DNA from: Elymus sibiricus
Lineage: Eukaryota; Streptophyta; Magnoliopsida; Poales; Poaceae
Length of the DNA: 64,000 nucleotides
Direction: 5' to 3'
Assembly (NCBI GenBank): GCA_039707655.1
Contig: CM077672.1
Span: forward strand, 199,182,537 to 199,246,536
This document shows positions 32,401-45,663 of this stretch, one piece after another. The notes beneath the pieces were generated by a model. The model did not search any database. It was not told the origin of the DNA and saw only the letters and a list, made by a program, of their open reading frames with translations. Each line of letters begins with the position of its first letter. Position 1 is the first letter of the stretch. The position numbers and the translations under genes are program-made.

Positions 32401-33807
32401 GATGGACAAGGTGCGGTGTTGCGAGGACGGAGTTTGGGCGGCGGCAGAGGGACCCGATGTCTAGAGCGCACTTTCGGCGTGCCAGACCACGTGGTCACCG
32501 CGTGCACAGGCGCACGCGGTGTGTTCTGGCCAACCACAAGCTGTCTACCGTGTTGTCCATCCAGAGTACAGACTCCATGAGTTGATTGATCGAAGAAAAC
32601 CACTGTGAGATGATGGGAGTGATCAGAGAAAGTTTACTGTTGCAAACTTAGGCATGAAATAGTGATCAAATGAGATGGGATAAGAGCTAACCAGAATGTC
32701 TCAGGGGTTTAGGGTAGGAAGGACTATGACCCTGGGGATTTTGAAAAGATTTGGACCAATATTCATTATAGTTGCTTTACAACTACAACAACTGGTCCAG
32801 AAACTACATCATGAAATAGCACTCACATGGATGCTTTAATTGGGCTGAAAATTGGTGGAGGGTGATCATTTGGGCATATGAAGGTACCATAAAAATTTCA
32901 TACCATTTAGATAAGTATAAATGGTACTTCCTTCACAATGATCCATACTGGACAAAAACTTGGGGGAATTTTGTGGAGAACATGACTTGGCAAAATGATG
33001 TTAATTTTGACATGCTCAAATTATATATGGATATGTAGGTCCTGGATTAATTTCAGAATTTTTGAAGCAATATAAAATATAGTTGCTTCACAAACTGAAA
33101 TTATGGCCAGAAACAAAGATTTGAAGGTGTGCTCACATAGATGGTTGGATGGAGATGAATTTTGGTGGAGGGTAATTATTTGACCATATGGATGATCTCC
33201 CAAAATTTCAACTCATTTGGATAAACCTAGCTAGTACTTCCTTCACAAAGCTTCTCTCTGGACAGAAACTTTGGAAATTTGCTGAGGAAGATTTACTAGG
33301 AAAATGGAGCTGAATTTTGGCATGTGGCAATAATTTGGATGTGAAAAAGTGCCCAAAAATTTTGAGGGTATTCCAGAAAAGATAAATAGCACTTCCTTCA
33401 CAAAGTGCCATTCTGGACAGAATGGAAAATGAATATTCCAGAATTATTTTTGAACTAGGCAAGGATGGATTTTGACATATTGGTGGGATATATGGTCTAA
33501 AGAATTTATGAGAATTTTGTGGGAATTTTTGGATAGACAGAAATATAGGTTGCTTCACAACCTAGGGCAAACAGGGTTATTCCTTTAATAGAAAAAGGAA
33601 TATTCCCAATAAATAAATATTGGAGTTGGGCTAAGATGGAAATGACATGGCCTTGGGATAGATTTGAGAATGACAAACCACTAGGAAGTGGCAGGAGAGA
33701 AGATCTTCCCAGGTTTCAAGACCACATAGCCACGGAAAAAGGAACTCCAAATGCAAATTCGAAGAAATCCAAAAGAAAAAGAAAGGGCCAAAAATCGGGG
33801 TGTTACA
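29450..33807 (-). repeat. LARD 1 left (3') LTR
   Basis: 4358 bp from TGTGGCACCCCGG to GGGGTGTTACA. It contains an AT-rich part with ATGAGCATGGCAT-like repeats (29870-31140), a GC-rich core (31620-32600) with the minus-strand TATA box, and an AT-rich part (32600-33790). Open frames in the GC-rich core have no motif and are not called. It differs from the right LTR by scattered substitutions and several indels. Confidence 0.92.
32168..32180 (-). promoter_or_regulatory. TATA-like box in LARD 1 left LTR
   Basis: GGCTATTTAAGCC on the minus strand in the GC-rich core. The same box stands in the right LTR (39716-39722), and LARD 2 has CTATAAAT at the matching place. Confidence 0.45.
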
Positions 33808-33847
33808 AACCTACCCCCCCTTACGATAAATCTCGTCCTCGAGATTT
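33808..33847 (-). promoter_or_regulatory. LARD 1 polypurine tract with adjacent hairpin
   Basis: On the minus strand AAGGGGGGGGTAGG lies against the 3' LTR. Just upstream AAATCTCG and CGAGATTT (33828-33847) form a perfect 8-bp stem with a 4-base loop. The same pair of signals is kept in LARD 2, and the motif resembles the region before the PPT in Tekay/Del-type gypsy elements, the possible helper lineage. Confidence 0.7.
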
Positions 33848-34610
33848 GGTTGCTCAGGGAACAAGTATGAATATTCTGACTTAAGGAAACTGTTTCCAAC
33901 TCGGGTATCCTTTTTTCCTTTATATGATGTTCCCACTGAATTTCATATGATCTGCTTACCTTGATTTGGGGGCGGGGGGGTTTGCTTCACTGTATCCCAC
34001 ATTCTGACAGGTCTTCCTTCATATGTTCATCCTTACTCTGACTTCAATTCGTTTATATCTGCTGGCTTGTCTGATATTATCATGGCCGGGATTTCCATAA
34101 GTCCAGGAATGACTTCCATTCGACGTGACATTCTTCTATCCAACACCGATAGTAGTCAAGGGAGTTGTGAACAAATTTTCTCAGTGGACGCAAAACATTT
34201 ACTCCTTGCGTCAGGTTACTCGAGTAGATTCATGTCCTCCGGGTTCAAAACAATGCTGAGAATCATAATCGTTCTCTTGGCGGAATCTGACTGCTTGTAG
34301 GTAGTTCTAAATCTTGCTGACTTCTTTGTCTCAGATCCGTACCGACGATTCAACTGTCACTTTGATATGAGGTCCTTACAATAGAGTAGACCCCTGTATT
34401 GCCGGTCTTGCTCCTTCATTGTTGTTTTCTTTTTCTGAATCTTTTGTTGAACGAGCTTGGTCATAGATATCCTTAATTCTTCGTGTGATCATGGGTGCTG
34501 TCAGGTGCAATATTCCGGCAAGCATACCTTATCCTTATCCTTATCTTATGATCGTGCATCAACGCTTAACTGGTAAGTTCATCATCTCTCAAGCTCTAAC
34601 TGTAGGGCAA

Positions 34611-35062
34611 TGATCATCCGAACCTTTGCAAGAAATCGGCAAATAAATCAGTAGCCACCAGAACGGTCTTTACAACTCAGATCTGGGACATTACTGAAAT
34701 AACTCAACCATGGCTCACGACGGCTGCAAAACAGCTCAGAGCATGAGGAAGTGTTGATAAGAAGAATGTAGCAGTTCCCTAAGATGGCCGAAGAACAGCT
34801 CAGAGCATGAGGAAGTGTTGATAAGAAGAATGTAGCAGTTCCCTAAGACGGCCGAAGAACAGCTTAGAGCATAGGGTCACTGCTACAAAAAGAAACTCAA
34901 CAGCTGCCCGAGACGGCCGAGAAGCAGCTCAGAACACGGGTCAGCTGTTGAAAAGAGAAATATAAATGCGGCATCCACCCTGGGCGGCCGAAAGCAGCTC
35001 AGAACACAGGCGTGGTGCCGTTACCAGGGAAAGGTAAGCAAGGGTTCATCAGAATCATATAC
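34611..35062. repeat. Segment shared between LARD 1 core and LARD 2 LTR
   Basis: About 450 bases align to 42713-43105 of the LARD 2 LTR, with common blocks such as CCAGTAGCCACCAG and GGTCTTTACAACTCAGATC and the GGCCGAAAAGCAGCTCAGAA series. In LARD 1 a 64-bp unit inside it is tandemly doubled (34731 and 34795). Confidence 0.8.
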
Positions 35063-35519
35063 CAGGTTCACAGTTACTTGTATGGAGCTCACTGTTGTGG
35101 TCAATCATACATGACAATGACAGAGGTTAATGATATCACTTTGTCGGGTGTGAGGAAGCTGGCCTGGATATCCACTGTCAGGATTGTTGTCACAACATTG
35201 TCTTGCTTCATAGTTTGTCAGACATTGCATCACACTGAAGTGTATACTGGCTTTTCTTCCTCTTGCATAACTCAAGTGGTTGTCAGATTCTCACCATGCT
35301 TGCATCATCGTACGAGTGACTTGCATTACCTTGGCAGCATGCTCACAATATATATGGAAGCATGTGTATCTGGGCATTTGATTCCCGAGGCAGACACTTG
35401 TGTGTTGACTGATTCTTGCTTCTGACAAACTGTTGCGGATCTGATTCTTGGGATGCATTGCCATATGCTGCCAAATCACTGTGTAATATCTTGTACCACT
35501 TCCGATGACTGTTTGTAGT

Positions 35520-35870
35520 GTCGTACTGACGAAGACTGGATAACTTGTGTTGGAAGCTATCTGAGAGTAGCATGCTGAGGAAGACTGAATAGCTTATGCT
35601 CGAAGCTTTTGCCGGGATAGCGTGCTGAAGAAGACTGGGTACCGTACCTCAGAAGCCTTTTCCCTTGGTTGCTTACTGAAGAAGATTCGGTGCCTTATGC
35701 TGGAAGCTGTCTGCGGTGGCTTACAGAAGAAGACAGAGTACCTTATGCTGGAAGCTATCCACATATTGTACTGAGGAAGACTGTGGAACCTTGTGGCGTA
35801 AGCTTCCCTGGTAGCGTGCGGAGGAAGACTGGGTTGCTTAATCCAGAAGCTTCTCTCCATGATATGCGGA
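35520..35870. repeat. Degenerate tandem repeat of the LARD core
   Basis: Five to six units of about 60-70 bp contain TGAAGAAGACTGGGT and CTTATGCTGGAAGC. The same motif family is found in the LARD 2 core (46560-46870). Confidence 0.7.
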
Positions 35871-36990
35871 CTGAATGCCATATATATATGCTCTTGATAT
35901 CCTTTTGACTGGAAATATACTGTTGTATTGCACACAAATTGTCTTCCAGCTGATTTAATCATTATGGCTGTGATGGTTGCACGCTGATGTACACTTGATG
36001 CTGGTAATCATTCCAGAATATCACTTGTATTCAAACCGAATATTCTCAATATAATGCAGTCGACTGAGAATTCCATACTGTTTAGCTGTGCTTCAAAATA
36101 TTTGAAATCTTTACCGATTCTTCTAGTCCAGTGTCGGTTAATGTGCAACTTTCATAAGGGGAAATAAGGTAACACCAAGGGCCCAAAGAAAGAAACAAAA
36201 GAAACGACTGAATAAAAGCACACATAGCATCATGATTACATGCAAACAACATCACATTTTACAGCTATTCTCCTCACTATGCATGCCTACTTAAGCACAC
36301 AATTCTCGAGGAAACTCCGGTACTACGGTCTAGCATGTTGTGATGGTGTGCACGAAAGTGGATCAGCGTGTGGAGGGATTGGTGTAAACGGAGCTACACC
36401 AAGCGCTGGCTCAGCACCGGTTGCATCTGGACCGTCTTAGGAATGAGGACGGACTCGGTGATCATGTAGCGAGACACGGATGTCACGACCACATCATCAT
36501 CAAGCGTACGGAAGGGAGCCGTACTCGTCCAGATAGGGTAGGATAGCGGTGGAAAGAAGGGACTGCCGGCATTGCCCTTTTCTGGTAACAAAGACCAATG
36601 TGGGTTGCCAAACGGCGGGTTGGATGGCAAGATCCGGGGTAGAAGCATGTCTACCACCGAAACGATAGGTGTGGCTGAAGAGAATATATTGGTGTGATAC
36701 CTGTGCATCAATCCTACGAGTGATCGACACCACTAGGTACCTCGGCATCACTCTGCTGGGACAGGAATGACACCAAACACCAACGAGCAAGTATGCAAAA
36801 CTGGAGGGTGCAGGTAGTGGCTCGAAAACGATGCCACCTACACTCACAAGATCAACCGTTACCGACAAGATAATAAGTCTATATGCATGCTATGCAGCAA
36901 ACAAATGCATGAACCAAATGCAACAAGGAAGCTAGACTCTAAACTACCAGTTTCTAACGCTCGCGTGGACTAGGGCGTCCTACAGCCAGA

Positions 36991-37005
36991 CCTGCTCTGA
37001 TACCA
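36991..37005 (-). promoter_or_regulatory. LARD 1 primer-binding site (initiator-Met tRNA)
   Basis: On the minus strand TGGTATCAGAGCAGG lies 5 bases inside the 5' LTR, the classic plant PBS complementary to the 3' end of initiator-methionine tRNA. Confidence 0.9.
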
Positions 37006-37010
37006 ATCAT

Positions 37011-40000
37011 TGTGGCACCCCGGCTCAGAGAGACCGGAACACCCCGTATTCCAGCCCAGAGATCAAGTCTTCTGGAATACGGCACTGCTTGGCACAGAAC
37101 AAATCAGCTCTTTATTACAAATAACACCGGTACAAGGGTGCGATATTACAAAGGGTTATAGGGGCACGGCGACACTTCGCCTGCTAAGGTAGTCGTTCTA
37201 TGCTAGCAGCAGAACATCTCGAAGTGAAATAAATTCTAGCAGCGGAACAACGACGACGGTGATGAACTCCACTCCGCAGGGACTCTGGCTGGGACGTATC
37301 CTAGAGCGCAACCTCGGAATCCTCGACAAGCAATCAATCACATCATGACCTACAATCTGGCATGACACGCCAGGTGAGTACTTTGAATGTACTCGCAAGC
37401 TCACAGCAACCAAAGCAATCAAGACATACAACAGCATGGCATTTACAGGTTAATTATCCATGATGAACATTATACTACTAGAACAACATGAGCATGGCAA
37501 TAACATGAGTATGGCATGTACATATAATTCATAAACATGATGATACTAGCACTAGCATGCAAGGGGTCGACGTTTAAGGTCTCATGGACCAACTTACTCT
37601 GCTCGGAGGTTATCTCGTAACCACCAACTTACCATCGTGATCATCACTCGATCACCTCATAATCAATCAACATCGGTATCCACGATACCATCGTGATCCT
37701 CTTATGATCACATAAAGATCAACCAACTTCTTTTCTCATCGAACCGGGGTTGTTATTATTCAGATTATTATTTCTGTTGACCCACAGTGTGACCTACTAC
37801 GAACTGTGTCCATGACCGAGGACGCGGCTATCGATAGATTATACACTCTTCAGACGTTAGTACACTGTACCCACACCACGGAACTCATGGCCTCGTGCTC
37901 CCATTCGGGTGGACCAACGACATTTCGACAAAACCAATCTATTGCATGACACTCTCCCGGCCACTCCGACAAACTCCCCATTGGGCTATGTCCTGGGTTA
38001 CCCCGATGCCAACTCGTGACATCCGCCACCTATGTGGCCACCACCGTCGTGGCCAAACCAAAACTGTCCCAAACGGGGACCTGAGCTCAATACCAAAACC
38101 AGGTATTCAAGGCTTATGGACGCCTACCTGATAAGGGTAGCTCGCGCGCATAACCTTCCCTATTATGAGGCACCGGCGAGAGGCATGACAATAGACCGCA
38201 TTAGGGCCCCCCATAAGGCAAGTGTGGCTGCACTGGTTAGCTCGATTCGGTGGCACCATGACTCAGCCAACAGATTTGTTCAAGTTTGATTAATGTCAGG
38301 TTCACTTGAATGGTGATGAGCTGAGTCACAATAAAATACATAATGAAATAACAATGCAGATGAGCATGATATCAGTGTAACCATGGATGGGCAATATAAC
38401 CATTTAACATCAACAATGATAAATCATTTTACTCAACGGGACGCAAATGAGCATAGCATAACGATGATCATGAATACCACAAGTATTTTCATATCAAACC
38501 ATGACTACTCATGTGAGCATATCATTATCGCTAGCATTGGAAATGATTACAAGAATGAAATATGGTAAGAATATCCTTAGCAATTAATCATATCACTTAC
38601 TAGATGAAAATGAACATGGCATAAGCAATGAGCATGGATTCACAAGCATATTCGAAGCATTCACAAAATAATTAAATGCGCAAACAATTATTAAATATTC
38701 AAGTGGAAACCATGGCTACTGCAAGGTTGTGGCTTGCCCGGGGATGAAGGAACCACCGGGGAGAAGTGCGAGGCACTCGCGGAAAGAATCGCCAGAAAAG
38801 TTTCCCTCTCGGCGAAGCTATTTTAAGGGCAAGGGCAAAGTGGTCATTTTCACAGTGTGACAACCTTATGAAAATGGTACCATCGGAACGGGCTCGATGA
38901 ACTGAGATCGTGGGCTTTGGAATCACCTGAATCAGAGTTACGGTTGTTGAGATACGGCCGTTCATTCGTTAGGCAGAAAAAGAATAAAATATGTCCACTT
39001 CTGCCCTTATCGGACGAACGTCCGCAAATTAGCAGTTTCGGCCGGCGGCTGGAAATTGAAAGCATATTTCGGAAAATACGTCTTCTAATGGTGAAAGCAT
39101 ATTTTCAGTCGAAAACGCATCAGCGTACGCTTTCATAAAACGAAAACGCACTTTATCGAAGTATGCCTCCACTTAAAACTGGGCGGGCCTGGGGTCAACG
39201 CCTCCCTCTGGCTGACGGGTAGGGTCGCTGGTTGGTGGGGCCCGCCCGCCCGGTCAGCGTCTTCAACCTCTCTCCCACCCGCGATGTACAGGAGGGACGC
39301 ACGCTCGCCGGCGCTTGCCCGGCGACTCGGGCCATCTCCGGCCGAGGTGAGGGCACCGGCGAGCTCGGGGGAGCGGGCCGCATCCGTCCCCGCACCGCAC
39401 GGACGCCGAGGAGGGCTGGAGCCGCGGCGGCTCACGGTGGCCGAGGGCAGGGGCGGCGACCATACTTGGGCACGCGGGCACGGGACACGGGAGGAGAGGA
39501 GGACTTCGGGGCGAGCTCCGAGGTGGCGGTGGAGGTCTCTAGTGGCGTCTAGAGGAAGAGGGAGGGCCGGCCTTGCCCAAATTTAAGAGGAGGTTGGCGG
39601 CGGCCATGGCGGCAATGGTGGCCGAGGAGAGCTGCTCGAGCTCGCTTGAGTGTTCGGGGCGGCCTATGGGAGAGTGGAGGGGAACTTGGTGAGGTCGGAG
39701 AGACTCGGGGGTGGCTTAAATAGCCAAGGCAGCGATGCCCTCGCTGGAAGCCGCCGCGGACGTGCGGACGATTCCTCTGGCGCGACCGCGTGCGTGCGCG
39801 CACGCGTGGAGGGGGGGAGAGGTCTAGGGGAGGTGCATGCGGCGCGGAGATGCTACGGGGAGGAAGAAGACAACGGCAAGGCGACGACGGCCGCGGGCAT
39901 CCCGGGGCGGCGTGCTCACCGGAGAGGAAAGAGGAGAGGGGAAGGGGTCCAGAGAGGACACGCGGAAGCAGGAGAGGCTGGGCTACGCGATGGACAAGGT

Positions 40001-41390
40001 GCGGTGTCGCGAGGACGGAGTTTCGGCGGCGGCAGACGGACCCGATGTCCAGAGCGCGCTTTCGGTGTGCCAGACCGCATGGTCACCGCGTGCACAGGCG
40101 CACGCGGTGCGTTCTGGCCAACCACAAGCTGTCTACCGTGTTGTCCATCCAGAGTACAGACTCCATGAGTTGATTGATCGAAGAAAACCACTTTGAGATG
40201 ATGGGAGTGATCAGAGAAAGTTTACTGTTGCAAACTTAGGCATGAAATAGTGATCAAATGAGATGGGATAAGAGCTAACCAGAATGTCTCAGGGGTTTAG
40301 GGTAGGAAGGACTATGACCCTGGGGATTTTGAAAAGATTTGGACCAATATTCATCATAGTTGCTTTACAACTTCAACAACTGGTCTACAAACTACATCAT
40401 GAAGTAGCACTCACATGGATGCTTGAATTGGGCTGAAAATTGGTGGAGGGTGATCATTTGGGCATATGAAGGTACCATAAAAATTTCATACAATTTGGAT
40501 AAGTATAAATGGTACTTCCTTCACAATGATCCATACTGGACAGAAACTTGGGGGAATTTTGTGGAGAAAATGACTTGGCAAAATGATGTGCATTTTGGGA
40601 TGCTCAAATTATATATGGATATGTAGCTCCTGGATTAATTTCATAATTTTTGAAGCAATATAAAATATAGTTGCTTCACAAACTGAAATTATGGCAAGAA
40701 ACAAAGATTTGAAGGTGTGCTCACATAGATGGTTGGACGGAGATGAATTTTGGTGGAGGGTAATTCTTTGACCATATGGATGATCTCCCAAAATTTCAAC
40801 TCATTTGGGTAAACCTAGCTAGTACTTCCTTCACAAAGCTTCTCTCTGGACAGAAACTTTGGAAATTTGCTGAGGAAGATTTACTAGGCAAATGGAGCTG
40901 AATTTTGGCATGTGGCAATAATTTGGATGTGAAAAAGTGCCCAAAAATTTTGAGGGCAATCAAGAAAAGATAAATAGCACTTCCTTCACAAAGTGCCATT
41001 CTGGACAAAATGGAAAATGAATATTCCAGAATTATTTTTGAACTAGCAAGTACGGATTTTGACATATTGGTGGGATATATGGTCTAAATTATGAGAATTT
41101 TGTGGGAATTTTTGGATAGACAGAAATATAGGTTGTTTCATAACCTAGGGCAAACAGGGTTATTCCTTTAATAGAAAAAGGAATATTCCCAATAAATAAA
41201 TATTGGAGTTGGGCTAAGATGGAAATGACATGGCCTTGGGATAGATTTGAGAATGACAAACCACTAGGAAGTGGCAGGAGAGAAGATCTTCCCAGGTTTC
41301 AAGACCACATAGCCACTCAAAAAGGAACTCCAAATGCAAATTCGAAGAAATCCAAAAGAAAAAGAAAGGGCCAAAAATCGGGGTGTTACA
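37011..41390 (-). repeat. LARD 1 right (5') LTR
   Basis: 4380 bp with the same ends as the left copy. It has an extra block of about 45 bp near 39816-39862 and lacks about 25 bp found near 31163 in the left LTR. The TATA-like box is on the minus strand at 39716-39722. Confidence 0.92.
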
Positions 41391-44300
41391 CAAGCATTTC
41401 TATTAATGGATATATAAGTCTTACATGATATTTACAAGGGTGATGGCAGCGGAAAAGCTCTATCTAAGGCAGCATGGAATTGGTGCGGCTCCAATCCATA
41501 GGGATCTGACTGGGTTACTCTTCTAGCCCGCGAATACTCCGGCTCCTCGCTAGTGGACGTCGGATCCTTAGGTGAACCTGGCCACATTGAAGGCCGTTGA
41601 GTACTTTTGAATGTACTCTCAAGCAAACCAAACTAACATATACACCAAGCAAAGCAATCCATGGCATTCAAGCATGCACCGGTTATCTTAACAATATTAG
41701 CTATCATACTAAGGCAGGATTATCTAGCAAGATTAATCATCTAGCAACATTAATTATCATGTCATAACAGGATTTACTCGCTTGATAACTACTAAAGTAA
41801 AACATATCAAGTAAATAATCCATACTCCAAATATGTCATGATCCAAACCATATCCGATCCCAATCCAATCCAAGTCTTGTGGTCATCTGACCCTTTAACT
41901 CATAGCCATCGCATGGCTAACATTCATACCCCTGACATCATCTGATGTCCATCCATCCGTACTATTAGTCTGACATGCCTTACCATTCTCTGGTTCAGTC
42001 TTAGCAATAACATTATATAGTTCATTCCTCCGGACTCGACACAGACCAAATAGTGTGACCTAGTACGAACTGTGTCCATGACCGAGGATGCGGCTATTCG
42101 AATAGATTTACACTCTGCAGAGGTTGCGCACTTTTCCCACACCATGGAGCTCCTTATCTCGTACCTCGGTACACTTCCCTCTCGGGTGGACCGGTGCTGC
42201 TCCAACGAAACTTGCCTAACCCGTGACTCCTCCACCGTACCACCGACAATCATCCTCCCCCGGAGTCATGCCCTGGGTGGCCCCTGTGTCACCCCGTGAC
42301 ACCTGCCACCGTCGTGGCCAACAAAACTGTCCCAAATAGGGACGCCGACAAATAACTCAACTGGGCTCACAAGGTTATTGCCGCCTACGGGGCCAGGGTA
42401 GTGCGCGCGCATAACCTTCCCTCTTTGGTGGTACCGATAAAAGAGCACGCTGTTAGACCAAGCTAAGGCCGTCCCATACCGGCAGATGTGGCTGCACTGG
42501 AAAGTTCGGTTCGGTGGCACTATGACTCGATCCAGCCGACAGAGGAGGTTGTTTTTATCAAATCACATTCTTTATTATTGCAACAACAGTAACAATGCAT
42601 GATGTAACAATTATGAAAAACATAACAACCTATCTCCATACAATATCACAACGAGTCATAAGTGAGAAAATATTTAAATGGCAAGTTATCACTTTACAAG
42701 TTCTAGCTATAAGTTACGACCATCTGAACCCTTGCATGAAACCGGCAAATAAACCAGTAGCCACCAGGACGGTCTTTACAACTCAGATCTGGGACGTTAC
42801 CGGAATAACTCAACCCCGGCTCAAGACGGCTGAAAAGCAGCTCAGAGCATGAGACGGTGTTGATAAAAAGAGTGTAGCGGTCCCCTAAGACGGCCTAAGA
42901 ACAGCTCAGAGCATAGGGTTACCGCTTCAGAAAGAAATTCAACAGCTGCCCGAGACGGCCGAAAAGCAGCTCAGAAGACGGGCCAGTTGTTGAAAAGAGA
43001 AACATAAAGTCGGCATCCACCCCGGACGGACGGAAGCAGCTCAGAACACAGGCGTGGTGCCGTCACCAAAGAAAGGCAGGCAAGGGTTCATTAGCGTCAC
43101 ATACAGCTCACCACTACTCATACAAGCATAAGCATATTAATTTAAACATGCAAGAATAACACAGAGCAATGCTTTAGGGCACATATCAGATGGTCGGCTT
43201 GCCTGGGGGTGAAGGAGTACTCCGGGAGAGGTGCGATCACCTCGCGGAAGAATTCGCCGGAAAAGATTCTCTCTCGGAGGGGCTGATTGAAGGGCAAGGG
43301 CAAAATGGTCATTTTCACAGTGTGGAAACATTATGAAAATGATACCATCGGAACGGGCTGGACGAACTGAAAATGTGGGCGTTGGAATCACCTGATTCAG
43401 AGTTGCGAGGAAAAAGTTATAGCAGATTAACCCTTCAGGGTCCTTTCTGTAAAGCTTTTCTTGACATCTAGGTCCCTGGACAGTTTTTTTTCTGCGAATA
43501 AAAAGAAACGGCACTGTGCAGCTGGGCCGCTCTAGGCCGAAAGTGGCAGAGATGCTGGCCTCGGCTGCACAGCGCAGTCGTCGCTGCTCCACTGGGCCGG
43601 CCCAACAGCTGTCGCTTCTTTAAAAAAAAGGAAGGGAGGAGCTAGGCCACTGGCGAGCCGGGCCCGCCTGCAGGTCATCATCCTCCTCGCGCGCGCACCT
43701 GACCGAGGGAGGGGAGGACCCCGACGGCGATTGCCGGCGGCGTGGGCCACCCCTGGCGACGCCCGGCCTACCGGCGTGATCAGGGGACGGAGGCGGACCC
43801 GTCCCTGGGTGGTACGGTCACGTGGGAGCTCGAAGACGAGCGGGACGTCACCCGCGGCAGACGGCGGCGATGGCGATCCTGCGGTTAATGCCTTGGCCAT
43901 CCCCCGGGCAGAATAGAGGCGGGGTGGGTGCAGTGGTGGTGGTGGGGATCGAGTGAGGAGACGAGGTGAAGCGGGGGCGGCCTAGGAGCCGCGAATTCGG
44001 GCGAGGTACGCCGGCGGCCATGGCGGCAGTAGAAGAGCAGGAGAGGCTCCGGCGACAAATGGAGAGGCTTGGGGGGGCTCTGAGAGGTCTTGGAGGAGGA
44101 TGCGGTGCTAGGGGAAGATCGGGGAGGGGCCATTTATAGGCGGCCGGCGAGAGCGGATAGGGACGGCTGCCGTGGCGTCCTTAGCGGCACACTGGAGCCC
44201 GGGGAGGATGTGGCTGGCAGGTTGCGGGCGTCGGGCGACTTCGCGGGGAGTGGAGAGGTCTCGGGAGCGCTCGTGGAGGAAGGAGACAAGAGAGGAAACG

Positions 44301-45663
44301 ACGACGGCAGGGTTCACGCGCGGGACAGTGCCATGGCGGCGCTCGCCGTGGCGCGAGGAAGAAGAAATCGGAGAGGAGAAGGGCCTAGAGGGGGGCGCGT
44401 GGACTCCTCGGAGCCGCAAGACATTCTCGGACAAGCTCAAGCCGGCCGGAGTTACCTGGCCGACGAGAACAGTGCCGCAGAGCACCGTTCTGATGCGGTC
44501 GCCGCGTGGTCACCACGGGTGCCGCGTGTCCAAGGCACCAGATGGTCTTGGAAATTTGTCAATAAGATGTCTCACTGCTCAAATAGGTGAGAGGAGTAGC
44601 TGGAACCATCTAGGTAGCTATAAGGTGAGAGGAATTTGCAGAAACAGGTTCTAGCAGCAAACTTGGCTGGACTTTTCTGGAGAAATGGGTGAGAGTATGG
44701 AACTAAACCTTTGTCATACTGAAATGTGGTAGGAAGGACTAGGTTCTGGTAAAATTTGAACGGATTTGGACCTGATTTGCATATACTTCCTTCACGGAGC
44801 TTGAATCTGGACAGAAACTTAGGAAAATTGCTGGGGAAAATTGGCTAGATGAAATGGGTTGGTTTTTGGTATCCAGGGGTTATTTATCATTGTTAACCAC
44901 CCTGAAAAATTTCAGCCCAAACAGATCAAGGGAGCAAGCACTTCCTTTGCAAACTGGAAATCTGGACAGAATTTGCAAATGGATGTTGTGCTCAAAATTT
45001 GATCTATGTAACTTGGGTTCTTAATGGAAATGGTGAATATATGGATAGGAGAATCTCCACAAATTATTTGGGATTTTTCCTGGCTACCAAAATTGTAGTT
45101 CCTTTGGAAAGTGCCCAAAATGAAATATTGGCTTTAAATAGGAAAATGCAATTTCCCCTATTTAATTATGGACAATATTTTTATGAGAGCTCAATATGAT
45201 TACAAAGAATATCTCCACAAGTTTTCATGAACTTTGGAGATGGATAGATATTTTCCTGGATTTAATTCCTTTAACTGGCAGAAAAAGGAATTAATTTTAA
45301 ATGAAAAATATTGCAAATGACTTGGCAATATTTTGGCATATCCAGGGTTTATAGATGTGGGATGATCATTGGGAAAAGTTTGGGAGGCAACAGATCAAAG
45401 GAAAATAGGGTTCGTTTGTAACGGAAGGAATTAGGGTTTCCCTTCCGGTGACTCGGAAGGTAGGGTTTTGGCGGCAGAATCCTGAGAATATATTTTGGGT
45501 GGCAAGGTTGGACTGGAGAGAATCTCTGGTTGGATAGGAAAGGTAAGGCTAAATGACCATCTTTATATACCTAAGAGCGAGAGAAAATCCGATAAGACCG
45601 AAAAAAATACGGGAGTCAAATCTCGCGAAGGAAAAATCGAGGAGCGAAAACCAGGGTGTCACA
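41391..45663 (-). repeat. LARD 2 left LTR, second part
   Basis: Continues after the CAAGC duplication to GGGTGTCACA. Its layout parallels LARD 1 (AT-rich, GC-rich core 43560-44560, AT-rich), and parts such as 42050-42130 and 42400-42560 are clearly homologous to LARD 1. Short open frames in the GC-rich core are not supported as genes. Confidence 0.88.
44131..44140 (-). promoter_or_regulatory. TATA box in LARD 2 LTR
   Basis: CCTATAAATGG on the minus strand within the GC-rich core, consistent with minus-strand transcription of the element. Confidence 0.55.

Larger units (their letters stand above)
33808..37010 (-). other. LARD 1 internal domain, non-coding
   Basis: 3.2 kb with no gag, protease, RT or integrase motif on either strand and no long open frame. 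It carries the PPT, a segment shared with the LARD 2 LTR (34611-35062), degenerate repeats of about 60-70 bp (35520-35870) and the PBS. In LARDs this domain is thought to act as structured RNA for packaging. Here that is inference. Confidence 0.85.
29450..41390 (-). mobile_element. LARD 1: complete non-autonomous long-LTR retrotransposon
   Basis: Two LTRs of 4358 and 4380 bp surround a 3203-bp internal domain without coding capacity. CAAGC on both sides (29445-29449 and 41391-41395) is a perfect target duplication. The PBS matches initiator-Met tRNA and a polypurine tract adjoins the left LTR. Both place it on the minus strand. LTR and core sizes match the LARD class described from barley and wheat (Sukkula type). 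Such elements keep only cis signals and must borrow gag and pol products from a related gypsy element. It is the youngest insertion of this nest. Confidence 0.92.

Noticed and set aside
31588..32603. Several overlapping 80-170-codon frames in the GC-rich LARD LTR core
   Set aside because: Stops are rare because of GC content. All frames on both strands are open together, no motif is present, and the two LTR copies differ by frame-breaking indels.
36991..37005. tRNA-like match
   Set aside because: The match is only the complement of the tRNA 3' end, which is a retrotransposon primer-binding site, not a tRNA gene.
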